NCBI GenBank assembly: GCA_041918255.1
Contig: JAYRWD010000056.1
Coordinates: 1 to 29,233 of the forward strand
DNA: 29,233 bases
From: JAYRWD01 sp041918255
GTDB lineage: Bacteria; Patescibacteriota; Dojkabacteria; B142; WJKM01
Direction of reading: 5' to 3'
This document shows, piece after piece, positions 6,970 to 16,291 of the stretch (position 1 is its first letter; each line of letters starts with the position of its first letter). A program made the position numbers and the translations under genes. Below the pieces are notes generated by a model. The model was not told where the DNA came from. It did not search any database and worked only from the letters and a program-made list of their open reading frames with translations.

Positions 6970-7953
6970 ATGCCAGGAAAACAAAGATCTGTCTACCTCT
7001 CGGTCACGGTACACGTTCGAAACGAAGCGGAGAACTTACCAGAGTTACATTCTCGACTTTTGAAAACCTGTGAAAAAATTGGAAAACCATTCGAAATCAT
7101 CTACATCGAAAATGCTTCCACAGATAATACCCTCGAAGTCCTAAAAACACTCAAGAGGGCTAAAATCGTAGTACTACGCTGGAAGCCATACATGGGAAAA
7201 GCGCAAAGCCTAGCTATGGACGCGGGATTCAAAGAAGCCAGAGGAGAAATTGTTGTGTCCATCGACGGTGATCTACAAGTGGAACCAGAATCAATACCCT
7301 CTCTAATCGAGCTCATTGAAAAACAAAACTTTGACGCGGTGACAGGATGGAGAAAAGATCGAGCAGAATACAAAGGAAAGATATTAATGCTTCCGGTACT
7401 CTTACTTCGGAAACTCTTTGAATCAATTCGGCATAAATTACTCAACGAGGGGATACACGATCCGGGTAGCTCGCTGAAAGCTTTCAAAAAATCAGTAATA
7501 GCAAATATAAATCTATACGGTGAGAAGCATCGATTTCTAATAGCCATCCTAAAATCAAAAGGTTACAAAATCGCCGAAGTTATAATTCCTCATCATCCGA
7601 GAAAACACGGCCTGTCTAAGTACAATATCTCAAAAGGCGTGCGCTCTTTCCCCGATCTACTATACAATTTCGTAGCAATCAAATATCCCGACCGTCCTAT
7701 GCAAGGATTAGGAACATTCGGTTCGCTACTTTTGGCAGCAAGCGCGAGCATGTTTGCTTTGGAAATAATTCTAAAACTATATCTCACAAAGTTCCATCTT
7801 GAAAATCTATTGCTCTCGATCATCGTACTTCTTGCCACAGGAGGCATCCAATTTATAATCGCTGGAATTCTTGCCGAGATGATAATAGCTGTAAATAATA
7901 AACAGGGAACAAACCCTCACTATACAATAGAAGAAACGATCACTAACGACTAG
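6970..7953 (+). CDS. GT2 family glycosyltransferase with two C-terminal membrane helices (DPM1/polyprenyl-phosphate type)
   Basis: Predicted inner-leaflet glycosyltransferase that moves a sugar from a nucleotide-sugar to a lipid or polyprenyl-phosphate acceptor. The GT-A fold is seen in SVTVHVRNEAENLPEL (11-26), IENASTDNT, and SIDGDLQ (97-103), whose D99/D101 match the metal-binding DxD. VTGWRKDR, HDPGSSLKAFKKS and HHPRKHGLSKYN correspond to later acceptor-side motifs of the family. Two hydrophobic segments (about 248-268 and 282-305) anchor the C-terminus. The 327-aa length fits DPM1/GtrB/ArnC-like enzymes. The ATG at 6970 follows the divergent promoter region of the small gene at 6868, and no strong Shine-Dalgarno is visible. 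The product could be a lipid-linked sugar used by the GT-C-like protein encoded at 10935-12593. Confidence 0.9.
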   Translation: MPGKQRSVYLSVTVHVRNEAENLPELHSRLLKTCEKIGKPFEIIYIENASTDNTLEVLKTLKRAKIVVLRWKPYMGKAQSLAMDAGFKEARGEIVVSIDGDLQVEPESIPSLIELIEKQNFDAVTGWRKDRAEYKGKILMLPVLLLRKLFESIRHKLLNEGIHDPGSSLKAFKKSVIANINLYGEKHRFLIAILKSKGYKIAEVIIPHHPRKHGLSKYNISKGVRSFPDLLYNFVAIKYPDRPMQGLGTFGSLLLAASASMFALEIILKLYLTKFHLENLLLSIIVLLATGGIQFIIAGILAEMIIAVNNKQGTNPHYTIEETITND

Positions 7954-7989
7954 AAGTTTAGATAACTCAAAGAAAACTCCCCTATTAAT

Positions 7990-8575
7990 CTAAGCTATCA
8001 TTCCTATCCTGTATCACCCCGAATTTATCGCACACCCCTCTTGTCTTTCTGACTTGCCTATCTATCGACAGATAGATCCAGAATCTGCTCTCTTTACGAT
8101 ACGATCTGATTCTGGATGCGTTCGCTTCGCTCACTTACCAGAAAGACGGAGAATTGTAGGAAAGTGTTTTAATTCACCTTAAATGTCATTCTAGTCTGTC
8201 CACCACTTCTTTATGTCACCCCTGCGCCAAGCAGGGGTCCAGTCTTTTGCTTTACTAAAGCTATATTTCCCCAACAGAAATCCTAGCAATCATAACACCC
8301 CTTCAATTCCCCTCTTATCTTAAGAGGGGAAAGAACTTGGTTGTCATTCTGGTTTGGCTATCCTTTGCGCCACCCCTGCCTTCTTTGTCATTCCTGCCTG
8401 CCTGCGCAGGCAGGCGCCTGTCCGCCTCTGGTGTAGAAGCAGGAATCCAGTTCTGATTATCAGACGAGAAATATGCAATTACAAATTTGAAAAAGCACGC
8501 CTTTTGTCAAAATACATGGATCCCCGCTTCCCTACCTGCGCCCGTTGAGGGGTCGAAGGATGACATCGGGATCGC
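7990..8575. repeat. intergenic repeat block 4
   Basis: This gene-free stretch holds a diverged TCTATCGACAGATAGA stem module (about 8043-8095) and a composite module (about 8212-8345) with CACCCCTG...CAGGGGTCCAG and the CCCCTCTTATCTTAAGAGGGG stem. A partial module with CCTGCCTGCGCAGGCAGG follows (about 8394-8450), then the TTCTGATTATC tail (8449-8517) shared with block 3. The 64-residue frame at 8354 is repeat read-through. Confidence 0.78.
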
Positions 8576-8595
8576 AATATCACATTAACTTTTAA

Positions 8596-9732
8596 TTATT
8601 CAGAAAAGTTAATCTTCGCCCTCTCCCTAAGCCTCTGATAATTTTCAGTAATCGCGAAAAAGTCTTTTTGCATCGAGAATTTCATCATTGCTTCAACTAA
8701 AGACAGCAAATCTTCAATACTGCTTCCATCAACCCAAAGAGTCTTAGAATAAAGTTCGTTGTGCAGATTCACAACTTTATTATTCAATACTGCCTTCGTA
8801 CTAGACTCTTCGCTCGCAAAGCCAACACCAAGCACGCCCTGCTGAAACGCAAGTAAAAGAGCGTGCACACGATTTGTAATCACAAAATCAAACTGCTGCA
8901 ACAATCGCTTGAACCCATCTAAATCATACTCTCCAGTATCAATAAATTTTACCGATGTCTTCGTTGCCAATCTTTTCAATATTTGTCCATCCATTTTCGG
9001 ATTAGTGCCAGCTAACGAAATTTTCCACCCCGGATGCTTTGCCCTCATAGCCAAAATCAAAACCGCATAATACTCCTCAAGTTTTCGCGCACCCTTCAAA
9101 ATAAGCAATAGCTTTCGGTTACGCGGACTAGCATATCGGCTCTCAAATAATTTCAAAATTTCACCACCCTCCTGCTCTAGAAATACCAGATCGGCACTGA
9201 GTAGAACGTTTTTAAAATTTAATTCATCAGATAACAATTTATACGATGCCGAATCCCTCACTGTAATTTTTTCCGATAATTTACCAAAGACCTTAACTAA
9301 CAATTTACCCGTACCCGATAACGGACCGAACCCGACGCCCAACCAATTCACTTTTTTCCCCAGAATTCTTGCCAAAAGAGAAACAAGACACCAAACTATT
9401 ATCTGGCTTCCACGAAATGGAGTGAGGATGTCAAAGATACCTTTATCAAAGAATAATCCACCGCCGCCAACGATAACCTCAGAACATGACCATAAGCTTT
9501 GAAAAACCCGCAAAAGATTGAAGATATTAATAATATCCAGATTCGTGGGACATTCGCCCATTTTGATTCGAAGTTTGACTGGGTTGAAACTACAAGCCCT
9601 AACTCGATAACCCCTAATCGCGCAAACATTACACAGAGCTTTCAAAATCGCAACATCGCCAAAATTATTTCCCCCGAAGGATCCAAAGACTAAGGCATAC
9701 TTTGAAAATTTCTTTGTTGCTAGCACTTTCAC
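8596..9732 (-). CDS. polysaccharide pyruvyltransferase family protein (CsaB-like)
   Basis: The family transfers pyruvate from phosphoenolpyruvate to a sugar to form a ketal, usually on surface polymers. The frame has the N-terminal GSFGGNNFGDVAILKAL, a VIVGGGGLFFDKG loop, GVGFGPLSGTGKLL, ITVRDSASYKLLSDE, a LSADLVFL segment, and the C-terminal ITNRVHALLLAFQQGVLGVGF with the conserved R-x-H. The 378-aa length fits CsaB-type enzymes. CsaB-made pyruvylated cell-wall polymer is the known ligand of SLH domains, and this window encodes two SLH proteins (2952 and 16899), so a surface-anchoring role is a reasonable inference. It is the last gene of the minus-strand operon. A TTAACTTTT/AAAAGTTAA stem (8585-8612) overlaps its 3' end and may help termination, though no T-run follows. 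Confidence 0.87.
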   Translation of the reverse strand: MKVLATKKFSKYALVFGSFGGNNFGDVAILKALCNVCAIRGYRVRACSFNPVKLRIKMGECPTNLDIINIFNLLRVFQSLWSCSEVIVGGGGLFFDKGIFDILTPFRGSQIIVWCLVSLLARILGKKVNWLGVGFGPLSGTGKLLVKVFGKLSEKITVRDSASYKLLSDELNFKNVLLSADLVFLEQEGGEILKLFESRYASPRNRKLLLILKGARKLEEYYAVLILAMRAKHPGWKISLAGTNPKMDGQILKRLATKTSVKFIDTGEYDLDGFKRLLQQFDFVITNRVHALLLAFQQGVLGVGFASEESSTKAVLNNKVVNLHNELYSKTLWVDGSSIEDLLSLVEAMMKFSMQKDFFAITENYQRLRERAKINFSE

Positions 9733-9787
9733 TTAAAATCTTAAATTAATTATTCTAAACTTGTTTTGATTAATTGCCCACGAAAAC

Positions 9788-10888
9788 TTATTTCCCATTC
9801 TTATGTACCAAAACATGATTGAACAGATCCAGATATTTCGGCAAAATATTTTTCCAGTCGAAAAATTCGGCTCTCCGCAAAGCTTCCCTCTGCATAGTGG
9901 CAAGTTTTGACTCATCGCGAATCAGCTCCAACAATGCCTTCCTGATACTTTCAGGATTGCGTCTTACCAAAAGTCCTGCTTTCCCTATTACTTCAGCGCA
10001 AGCAGTACCTTCAATAGCGATACAAGCAATCCCGTGCATCATAGCTTCCACTAGAGACATTCCGAAACTTTCAACAGATGAAGCCGAAACAAATATCGCA
10101 CTTGAAGAATATACTTTCGAAAGCTCTTCTACGCCTAGCCAACCTAGAAAATGGGCATCTACTTCCAAATCTTTCGTGAGTCTCTCCAAAGTTGGTCTTT
10201 CCGGGCCTTCCCCAGCTATCATCAAGGGCCAATTAACTCCTTTACAGGCTCGTATCAAAATATCCGCGCCTTTGCGCGGTTGGAGTTTACCAGCAAAGAG
10301 GATTTGTTTCTTTTTTTCTCCTGAAAATCGTATGAAGTTTATTCCGTTTGGAATTACCGTAACTTTCGCAACTACCAAACCTTGAATCAATCGCTTTTGG
10401 AATTGTGAAGGCGCCGTAATCATGTGCGCCCGTTTAGCGATATATTTCCACGCTGGGAAGGTTAACCTATGCCCGAGTCCGAATCTATCCGGATTGTAGC
10501 CCGGCACATCCGAACCATGAGAGGTTATAACGAGAGGTATCCTGAATAGAAATGAAACCAAGACGGCAATCGCTCCGCCCGGGATTATAAAATGGCAATG
10601 AATCAAATCGTATTTATTCTGAGCGCACAACAGCAACGCCTTCAATAATCCAAATGGCAGGAAACTAAACATTTCGAAAGTATTACACGATTCCTTCTTT
10701 TTGCGAAAACATTTCACCCGATAGACAGAAAGATTTTTCGTCTGCTCATTCTTTAAACCCCGAAATCCCATTGTTACAATATCTATAGTGTGTCCTGCCT
10801 CAGCAAGTTTGCTTGCTAGTTCCCCAGTTACAGGACTTGCCCCCCCACCAAGCGGAGGATATTCGTGGTTTATTACTAATATTCTCAT
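9788..10888 (-). CDS. GT4 family glycosyltransferase
   Basis: Retaining GT-B glycosyltransferase of 366 aa, probably cytoplasmic or membrane-associated, using a nucleotide-sugar donor. It begins MRILVINHEYPPLGGGA, with the usual N-terminal acceptor-domain glycine loop. It continues with SHGSDVPGYN, the donor-domain FAGKLQPRKGADILI (K/R phosphate-binding residues), IAGEGPERPTLE, and the E-x7-E motif SSVESFGMSLVEAM. The ATG at 10888 was chosen over the TTG five codons upstream because a GGAG Shine-Dalgarno lies 9 bases before it. It sits third from the end of the operon... followed only by the pyruvyltransferase, with 55 bases between them, and follows the GT-C-like gene by 46 bases. Donor and acceptor sugars cannot be assigned. 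Confidence 0.92.
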   Translation of the reverse strand: MRILVINHEYPPLGGGASPVTGELASKLAEAGHTIDIVTMGFRGLKNEQTKNLSVYRVKCFRKKKESCNTFEMFSFLPFGLLKALLLCAQNKYDLIHCHFIIPGGAIAVLVSFLFRIPLVITSHGSDVPGYNPDRFGLGHRLTFPAWKYIAKRAHMITAPSQFQKRLIQGLVVAKVTVIPNGINFIRFSGEKKKQILFAGKLQPRKGADILIRACKGVNWPLMIAGEGPERPTLERLTKDLEVDAHFLGWLGVEELSKVYSSSAIFVSASSVESFGMSLVEAMMHGIACIAIEGTACAEVIGKAGLLVRRNPESIRKALLELIRDESKLATMQREALRRAEFFDWKNILPKYLDLFNHVLVHKNGK

Positions 10889-10934
10889 TTTCAATAACTC
10901 CAAAATAAGCTACAGTTTTTCAATAATCCCAAGT

Positions 10935-12593
10935 TTAAAGAACTTCATTCAGATACTCACTCATAACAATAACTTTATCTATTTGATATCGTTGCATAAT
11001 ACTTTTCACAAAAGGATCTTCCTCAATCTGATTCGCTGGGGCTACACGGGCAATCTCATTTAATTGTTCAATATAGCGCTTTTCAAAGTCAACCGCTTCA
11101 GTCGGTGTGAAAGGCGTATAACCATTGATCATAACAGAATTCGCGCCCGAAATTTCAAATTCATAGATAGAGTTAAAAAATTCATTAGAATCGACGATTG
11201 GTAGAAAAAGAATTTTTTGATTCGCAACAACTTCAATAGTTCGAGGCAATCCTGTCAGACTGATTGGTTGAAAGGTATAAAAACTTAAAATTGCAAGCAC
11301 AAAAATCACCTGCCAAAAATATCTAAACTTAGGTTTCATAGCGTAAATTAGAGTTGACCACATAATTGGAAGCAATGCGAACACCAGAAAAATAAATCTA
11401 GAAGGCGTCCGACTGAAATTGAACCCGGGAAGATATTTATACAAGAACGGATAGAGGAATGAATTTGTACCCAAGGCCAGCACTACGAAAATACATGTCA
11501 TAAGGAAGATCCCCAGGTCGAATGTCAATCTCTTGTTTACCCAGACCTGTTTCAGAGCAACGAAGCCAAACGCTATGATAATTATCAAACCCGCACCCAT
11601 ATATATATTGTGCTCATGCTCCTGAATATTTGGTCGGACTAAATCACCCAATTTTGGCGAGTACAAAGCCACAACCTCGAGTGGTCTACCTTCGGCTAAA
11701 TTCGTTGTTTTTAGCGCGGGTACAAATAATAGTGATGAGTACAAAAACGCCATAAACCCGCCCACGATTATTGGAGTAAGTACATTTCGAAGATAACTTG
11801 CGATCAACTGTCTATCTAAATTTGCATAATCAATCACAACCGCCATACCAAAGCGTAATCCAGAGTAAAGCAATAAGAAAAGCATGAAAAACTTCTCGAC
11901 AAATCCAAAATACACGATAACCCCGACGCAAATGACCTGAATTATAAATATCGAAGTTTTAGGAAAATTTAACAACTCTGGTGTCCGTAACCTTCGAGCT
12001 CTATCAATTAGAATTTCAAAGAGTAATATCCAGAATAAAACAACTGGAAATAGAAAACCGTTTCGGTGCCCCACAAGAAGTTGATGTACCCGGAAAGGAG
12101 CCAGTGCCACCAAAACACTAGCAGTAGCTGCAGGCCAAAACTCTAAAAATCTGCCAAATCGTTTGCGAGTGAAATACTGCGCCAGAGCCCACCCCGCTAG
12201 GGCTGTCAGTGGAAAACTTGCCAAAATACCCAGATTATAGGCAGTTGGATCATTGAAAAATATATCAAAAAAAGTGAATCCCCAGAATGGGGAGAATATA
12301 ACCCTTCGCAAGGTTTCACTCGTATTTAACTGACAAGAGGAAACTTCACCTAAACATAATTCTTTTTCGTAGCTAACCTCTCCCCGCGCCAAGTTTTTCA
12401 GGTAATTCTTTTGCTCCCGCATGCTGGCGACAAGGTTCAATTGATCGCCCCATATTTCAGTATGAGCAGCGCTTTGAAAATAGTTGTTCGCAATCTCGTT
12501 TGTAAAACTCGAAACAAGCGGGTATGTAAAACCGAAAGCGATAAAGATGTTCAACGCTAAAATTAATAATGCTTGATTCACAATCTTCTTCAT
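10935..12593 (-). CDS. polytopic membrane protein, GT-C/YfhO-like glycosyltransferase candidate
   Basis: Large membrane protein of 552 aa with roughly ten or more hydrophobic segments. The first (about 9-30) is followed by an extracytoplasmic loop carrying HTEIWGDQLNLV, whose acidic residues are placed like the catalytic Asp/Glu of GT-C enzymes. APFRVHQLLVGHRNGF (about 165-180) resembles the loop after the third helix pair of bacterial GT-C-like membrane proteins. The C-terminal 110 residues form a soluble domain. GT-C proteins use polyprenyl-phosphate sugars outside the membrane, which fits the polyprenyl-type GT2 at 6970. An AGGA Shine-Dalgarno lies about 10 bases upstream of ATG 12593. A catalytic role is inferred from layout only; a non-catalytic YfhO-like role is possible. 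Confidence 0.7.
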   Translation of the reverse strand: MKKIVNQALLILALNIFIAFGFTYPLVSSFTNEIANNYFQSAAHTEIWGDQLNLVASMREQKNYLKNLARGEVSYEKELCLGEVSSCQLNTSETLRRVIFSPFWGFTFFDIFFNDPTAYNLGILASFPLTALAGWALAQYFTRKRFGRFLEFWPAATASVLVALAPFRVHQLLVGHRNGFLFPVVLFWILLFEILIDRARRLRTPELLNFPKTSIFIIQVICVGVIVYFGFVEKFFMLFLLLYSGLRFGMAVVIDYANLDRQLIASYLRNVLTPIIVGGFMAFLYSSLLFVPALKTTNLAEGRPLEVVALYSPKLGDLVRPNIQEHEHNIYMGAGLIIIIAFGFVALKQVWVNKRLTFDLGIFLMTCIFVVLALGTNSFLYPFLYKYLPGFNFSRTPSRFIFLVFALLPIMWSTLIYAMKPKFRYFWQVIFVLAILSFYTFQPISLTGLPRTIEVVANQKILFLPIVDSNEFFNSIYEFEISGANSVMINGYTPFTPTEAVDFEKRYIEQLNEIARVAPANQIEEDPFVKSIMQRYQIDKVIVMSEYLNEVL

Positions 12594-12655
12594 ATTTGAA
12601 GATTCCTAAAGTTAAGTACCTAGTGCTATACCGAATAGACTTTCACGAATGCAAG

Positions 12656-13450
12656 TTAACGAACCAAATAATAAACCCCCGCAGTGAAAAAGTTACGAAA
12701 ATATCGAATCGAAGAGATAAGCTTAAATTGTACTTTGGGTTTAAGACCGAATTTGTATTGATAGATAGGACTAATCAAGAAATACTTTTTTGCGATTAGT
12801 TGTATATCATTCGATTTACATATATCTTCAAAATCATCCAGCGAAATTCTTGTTTTGCTGATTGACACTAGTGCTTCGACCTTTTTCTGGTTTTCTCCAA
12901 ATGTTTTCAAGATTAACTGATACAATTTCGATGGTAAGAGATGGAAGTATGGCATCTTAGAGAGTATTTTACTTGTACACGCCTGTTGATGCCCACCGAA
13001 TGGCATTTGCCAAGGTGGAAAAGTAATGAATATCGTTCCATTTGGCTTTAGATATTTTCGCAATACAATTAAAAGTTTTTCGTGATCCTCGATATGTTCT
13101 ATGACATCTTTCAGAGTAATTAAATCGAACCTATGATCAAATTGTTTAGCAAAACGACTATCCAAAATATCGCCCAGTTCAATATTAGCTTTGCCCTCTT
13201 TGATTGCCTTTTTCAAATACTTTTTCGAGAAATTAACCTTCTCGGGCATAATTTCGACGCCCTCAGCCTTTGCGCCCTGTTCAACAAATGCTTGTATAGC
13301 GCCCCCTTCACCCGATCCAACATCTAGTATATTGCTTTTTTCATCCAAACGAACATTTTGTGAAATCAAAAACGGAATTACATGTTCTTTTGTATCGATA
13401 TATTGGATATGTGTATATCGTTCTTTATCTAGGTGGAATTCGAATACCAT
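12656..13450 (-). CDS. class I SAM-dependent methyltransferase
   Basis: Predicted methyltransferase of 264 aa. Motif I is ILDVGSGEGG (41-50), followed by an acidic residue in GVEIMPEKV, then NIELGDIL, FDLITLKDVIEHIED and LKPNGTIFITFPPW, the standard Methyltransf_11/UbiG-like order. Residues 150-264 are a helical, basic C-terminal region that may choose the acceptor. It lies inside the polysaccharide operon, 13 bases after the AlgJ-like gene and 62 bases before the GT-C-like gene, so a glycan or glycolipid methylation role is inferred. No signal peptide or membrane segment is clear. The exact substrate is unknown. Confidence 0.88.
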   Translation of the reverse strand: MVFEFHLDKERYTHIQYIDTKEHVIPFLISQNVRLDEKSNILDVGSGEGGAIQAFVEQGAKAEGVEIMPEKVNFSKKYLKKAIKEGKANIELGDILDSRFAKQFDHRFDLITLKDVIEHIEDHEKLLIVLRKYLKPNGTIFITFPPWQMPFGGHQQACTSKILSKMPYFHLLPSKLYQLILKTFGENQKKVEALVSISKTRISLDDFEDICKSNDIQLIAKKYFLISPIYQYKFGLKPKVQFKLISSIRYFRNFFTAGVYYLVR

Positions 13451-13463
13451 AGCTATTCTTGAA

Positions 13464-14621
13464 TTAACAATTATAAAGTTGGCAGACCTCCTCTAGAAAA
13501 CCATACCCTAGATTTTGAAGGGAATGTGTAGTATGCATAACGATTATAAAATCAAACTTTCTTAATTCCAAGTCAATATCTAAATTTTCAATTGATTGTG
13601 GATTTTCCTCGTTGTTTAAATCTTTGAGTGTTCTGAAATAATAGTAATACGCATAATTTTCAAACATCTGACGCTCTAGCCCAAGCCTGAAAAAAGTACC
13701 ATAATAACTATCCGCTATGACTAAAACGTTGGGCTTAATCTCATCTTCCCCCTTACTAACCCGGATTACAGGATAATATATTTGTCCGCATTGCATGGGT
13801 AAAAGCAAATTCATCAAGAGTTCCAATTCATTATTACGACTTGCTCTCTCTTTAGTTGGAGTATCCCATCCGCTGGTAATAATTTGATGCATTTTTATTT
13901 GCCCCTGACTCTCAATTCCCGCGAAAACTTGATTCATCGAATCTATCATCCAATATTCGCTCCAATGCGCCCCACATTTCGGATAAAGTGCGTAAACGGC
14001 TGTAGTTTTATTTTGTTTGAATTCTTTATTAAAATCGAATACCGAGAGTCCGTGGTCTTTGAGAAAGATCGAGTATTGAGCATAATTGGTTTTGGTATCT
14101 GGGCTTATTTGAGATTTTTTGTAAGGTAATTTCTCTGGAAACACATCCGCTTTACTTGGTGCCAAGACAAAAATCAAATGTTTACCTCTCTCTTTTAGTT
14201 TTAGATTTGCCAAGATGGCCAAATCAGTCTTTTCTTGAATTTCCTTTTCTCCAACGAAATCTTTTCCCCAAAACGCATCTATATATTCCTGAGTAAATAA
14301 CTCACCTTTCTTCCCAATCACGACTGCCTTAGACTCGTGGAAAATCCAATAATAAATTTGGTTATGTATCCTTACTAATAAAGGTCTTAATTTAATATTA
14401 TCTTGCATAAATTTTTCAAAATTCGACTGGAATTCTCCACTAAGAAACGATCTTCGAGATACCATAGGTAAGTTAGTTATCTCATATACCCCTTCTAATT
14501 TTTTGAAAGACACGAAATTTTGTATCTGAAAACAAATCGGCATGATCAGCATTATCAAGATCACAAAATATATAACTTTCGATAATCTGCCTTTATTCAT
14601 TCTTGCCAAACAATCCATCAA
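13464..14621 (-). CDS. AlgJ/AlgX-like SGNH-type O-acetyltransferase partner
   Basis: Single-pass membrane protein of 385 aa with a signal anchor (about 15-35) and an extracytoplasmic SGNH-like domain. Such proteins take the acyl group moved by an AlgI-type MBOAT and place it on an exported polysaccharide. FVLAPSKADVFPEKLP (151-166) and VIADSYYGTFF (301-311) match the family, with S305 in the DSY position of the nucleophile. The usual D-x-H motif reads KCGAHWS (215-221): H219 is present but the Asp position is G217. It overlaps the MBOAT gene by 4 bases (ATGA), which indicates translational coupling. An alternative start is M8. Activity with an altered triad is uncertain. Confidence 0.8.
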   Translation of the reverse strand: MMDCLARMNKGRLSKVIYFVILIMLIMPICFQIQNFVSFKKLEGVYEITNLPMVSRRSFLSGEFQSNFEKFMQDNIKLRPLLVRIHNQIYYWIFHESKAVVIGKKGELFTQEYIDAFWGKDFVGEKEIQEKTDLAILANLKLKERGKHLIFVLAPSKADVFPEKLPYKKSQISPDTKTNYAQYSIFLKDHGLSVFDFNKEFKQNKTTAVYALYPKCGAHWSEYWMIDSMNQVFAGIESQGQIKMHQIITSGWDTPTKERASRNNELELLMNLLLPMQCGQIYYPVIRVSKGEDEIKPNVLVIADSYYGTFFRLGLERQMFENYAYYYYFRTLKDLNNEENPQSIENLDIDLELRKFDFIIVMHTTHSLQNLGYGFLEEVCQLYNC

Positions 14622-16039
14622 AATTTAAAATAAATAAATGGACTAAATCCGTTAGCCAGTAGAAATGCAAGTGAAATTATCCAACCAAAAAGCGAAAGTA
14701 CAACCTGCGAAATCAATTGTATTCTTAAGTTAAATTGAGGGAATTTAGATTTACAACTATTCCACCATTTTGATTTGGCTACAAGTGGGAGCAGACAAAT
14801 CGCATTAGCCAGCAAAAGAACCGATAAAACGCTGGGTTCGATAGGTATCGTATCATTCCCTTTTCTCCACATAAACATTGATTTAATATATTGGGTAGCA
14901 GTGACTAGATTTTCAACCTTGAAATAAACCCAACTCAAAAGAACGAACATTTGAGTTAAGAATCCTGAGACCACCGGTCCAATCCTGTGATATATCTTGC
15001 CTAAATTTAGGTCCTCAAGAATAATCATGCTCGCGTGTAGAAGTCCCCACACAACGAAATTCCACGAAGCCCCGTGCCATAGGCCAGAAATAAAAAAGAC
15101 AACAATATAATTTCGATATGTAGAAATCCGACCGTTTCTATTACCCCCTAGTGGAAAATATAGATATTCACGCAAAAAGCTACCTAGGGTGATGTGCCAT
15201 CTTCGCCAAAACTCCCCCACACTTGTCGATAGGTATGGATTTGAAAAGTTTTCTGGGAATTTGAACCCTAATATTGTTGCTAAGCCTATTGCCATATCGG
15301 CGTATCCGGAGAAATCAAAATATATCTGCATTGCGAACCCTAAAACTCCTAACCAAAGTGTACCCGTCCCAATCTGCGACGGATTCGCAAGGAAAACGCT
15401 TGCGACAAATGGACTTAGCAAGTCTGCGATCAATACTTTTTTTGATACTCCAAGACAAAACCTTGTAAATCCTTTGATTTTAGCCTGATTTGTTATTTGA
15501 ACCAACGCAATATTGGTAATTTGATCAGCTATTTCTTTGAATTTAATAATTGGTCCAGCTATCAATTGCGGAAACAAAAGGATATAAAGGAGATATTCAC
15601 TAAACTGTTCAAATGGCGGATGAGAGCCACGATATACATCTATCACATATGAAATTCTATGGAATGTAAAGAATGAAATACCTAAAGGCAATAAAATATT
15701 AAATGTATGATCACCGAAGGCAGGAATGAAAGAAAATGTTTCGAATAGGAAATTAGTATATTTATAATACGCAAGTAAACTAATACTGAGACCTAGCAGA
15801 AATAAACACAGCAACTTTTTCAGAGTCGCGTTATTTGACTTATGCAAAATCCTTACTATGTAAAAGTCAAATGTTAATGTTAAGAGAAGTATTGGGATAA
15901 ATTGTGGTACTCCCCATGCATAGAAGGCTATGCTTGAGCATATTAGGAACAATCGCCGGGAAGTTCGGGGTATAAGTTCATATCCGAAGAGAACGACTGG
16001 TAGAAAAACTATTAGAAAAGTTAAGCTCACAAAAGACAT
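14618..16039 (-). CDS. MBOAT family O-acyltransferase (AlgI/DltB-like)
   Basis: Polytopic membrane protein of 473 aa that passes acetyl or another acyl group across the membrane for polysaccharide O-acylation. The signature region is complete: FFTFHRISYVIDVYRG (123-138), FPQLIAGPIIKF (156-167), YFDFSGYADMAIG (240-252), EFWRRWHITLGSFLREYLYF (276-295) and the catalytic His region ISGLWHGASWNFVVWG (317-332, H322). About ten membrane segments are visible. It is the first gene of a six-gene minus-strand operon and overlaps its AlgJ-like partner by 4 bases. A TATAAT (16109-16104) lies about 65 bases upstream. Confidence 0.93.
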   Translation of the reverse strand: MSFVSLTFLIVFLPVVLFGYELIPRTSRRLFLICSSIAFYAWGVPQFIPILLLTLTFDFYIVRILHKSNNATLKKLLCLFLLGLSISLLAYYKYTNFLFETFSFIPAFGDHTFNILLPLGISFFTFHRISYVIDVYRGSHPPFEQFSEYLLYILLFPQLIAGPIIKFKEIADQITNIALVQITNQAKIKGFTRFCLGVSKKVLIADLLSPFVASVFLANPSQIGTGTLWLGVLGFAMQIYFDFSGYADMAIGLATILGFKFPENFSNPYLSTSVGEFWRRWHITLGSFLREYLYFPLGGNRNGRISTYRNYIVVFFISGLWHGASWNFVVWGLLHASMIILEDLNLGKIYHRIGPVVSGFLTQMFVLLSWVYFKVENLVTATQYIKSMFMWRKGNDTIPIEPSVLSVLLLANAICLLPLVAKSKWWNSCKSKFPQFNLRIQLISQVVLSLFGWIISLAFLLANGFSPFIYFKF

Positions 16040-16103
16040 GGCGTATAGTATGCTGAAATATGTGTACGTCGGATTAAGACTGAATTCATCGATTCCGTCC
16101 CAA

Positions 16104-16109
16104 ATTATA
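16104..16109 (-). promoter_or_regulatory. possible -10 box of the glycan operon
   Basis: A perfect minus-strand TATAAT lies 65 bases before the MBOAT start codon. No good -35 box is at the right distance, so this is tentative. Confidence 0.3.
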
Positions 16110-16256
16110 CCCTATGAACAATACAATCATTCCAGATTCTCTTCGAGATTACCTGGTAGTTTCTATTCCTGGAAGCGCAAAAGCTTTTGATAGATACATG
16201 AAATCAAATTTTTTGATATAATCTCTAATACGAAAATTATCACTTGGCACCGCCAC

Positions 16257-16285
16257 TTGATATGTTTTCCTACGTTAGATATAGT
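16257..16285 (+). promoter_or_regulatory. promoter of the S-layer leader region
   Basis: TTGATA (16257-16262) and TATAGT (16280-16285) are 17 bases apart. Transcription would start near 16292, about 600 bases before the SLH/FN3 gene. A second candidate, an extended -10 TGATATAAT at 16214-16222, lies just upstream and reads the same way. Confidence 0.5.
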
Positions 16286-16291
16286 GTAAAA

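Noticed and set aside
5820..8517. Possible CRISPR array from regular GC-rich repeats
   Set aside because: Repeat units are long, composite and directly adjoining, with no uniform 25-37 bp repeats separated by unique spacers and no cas genes.
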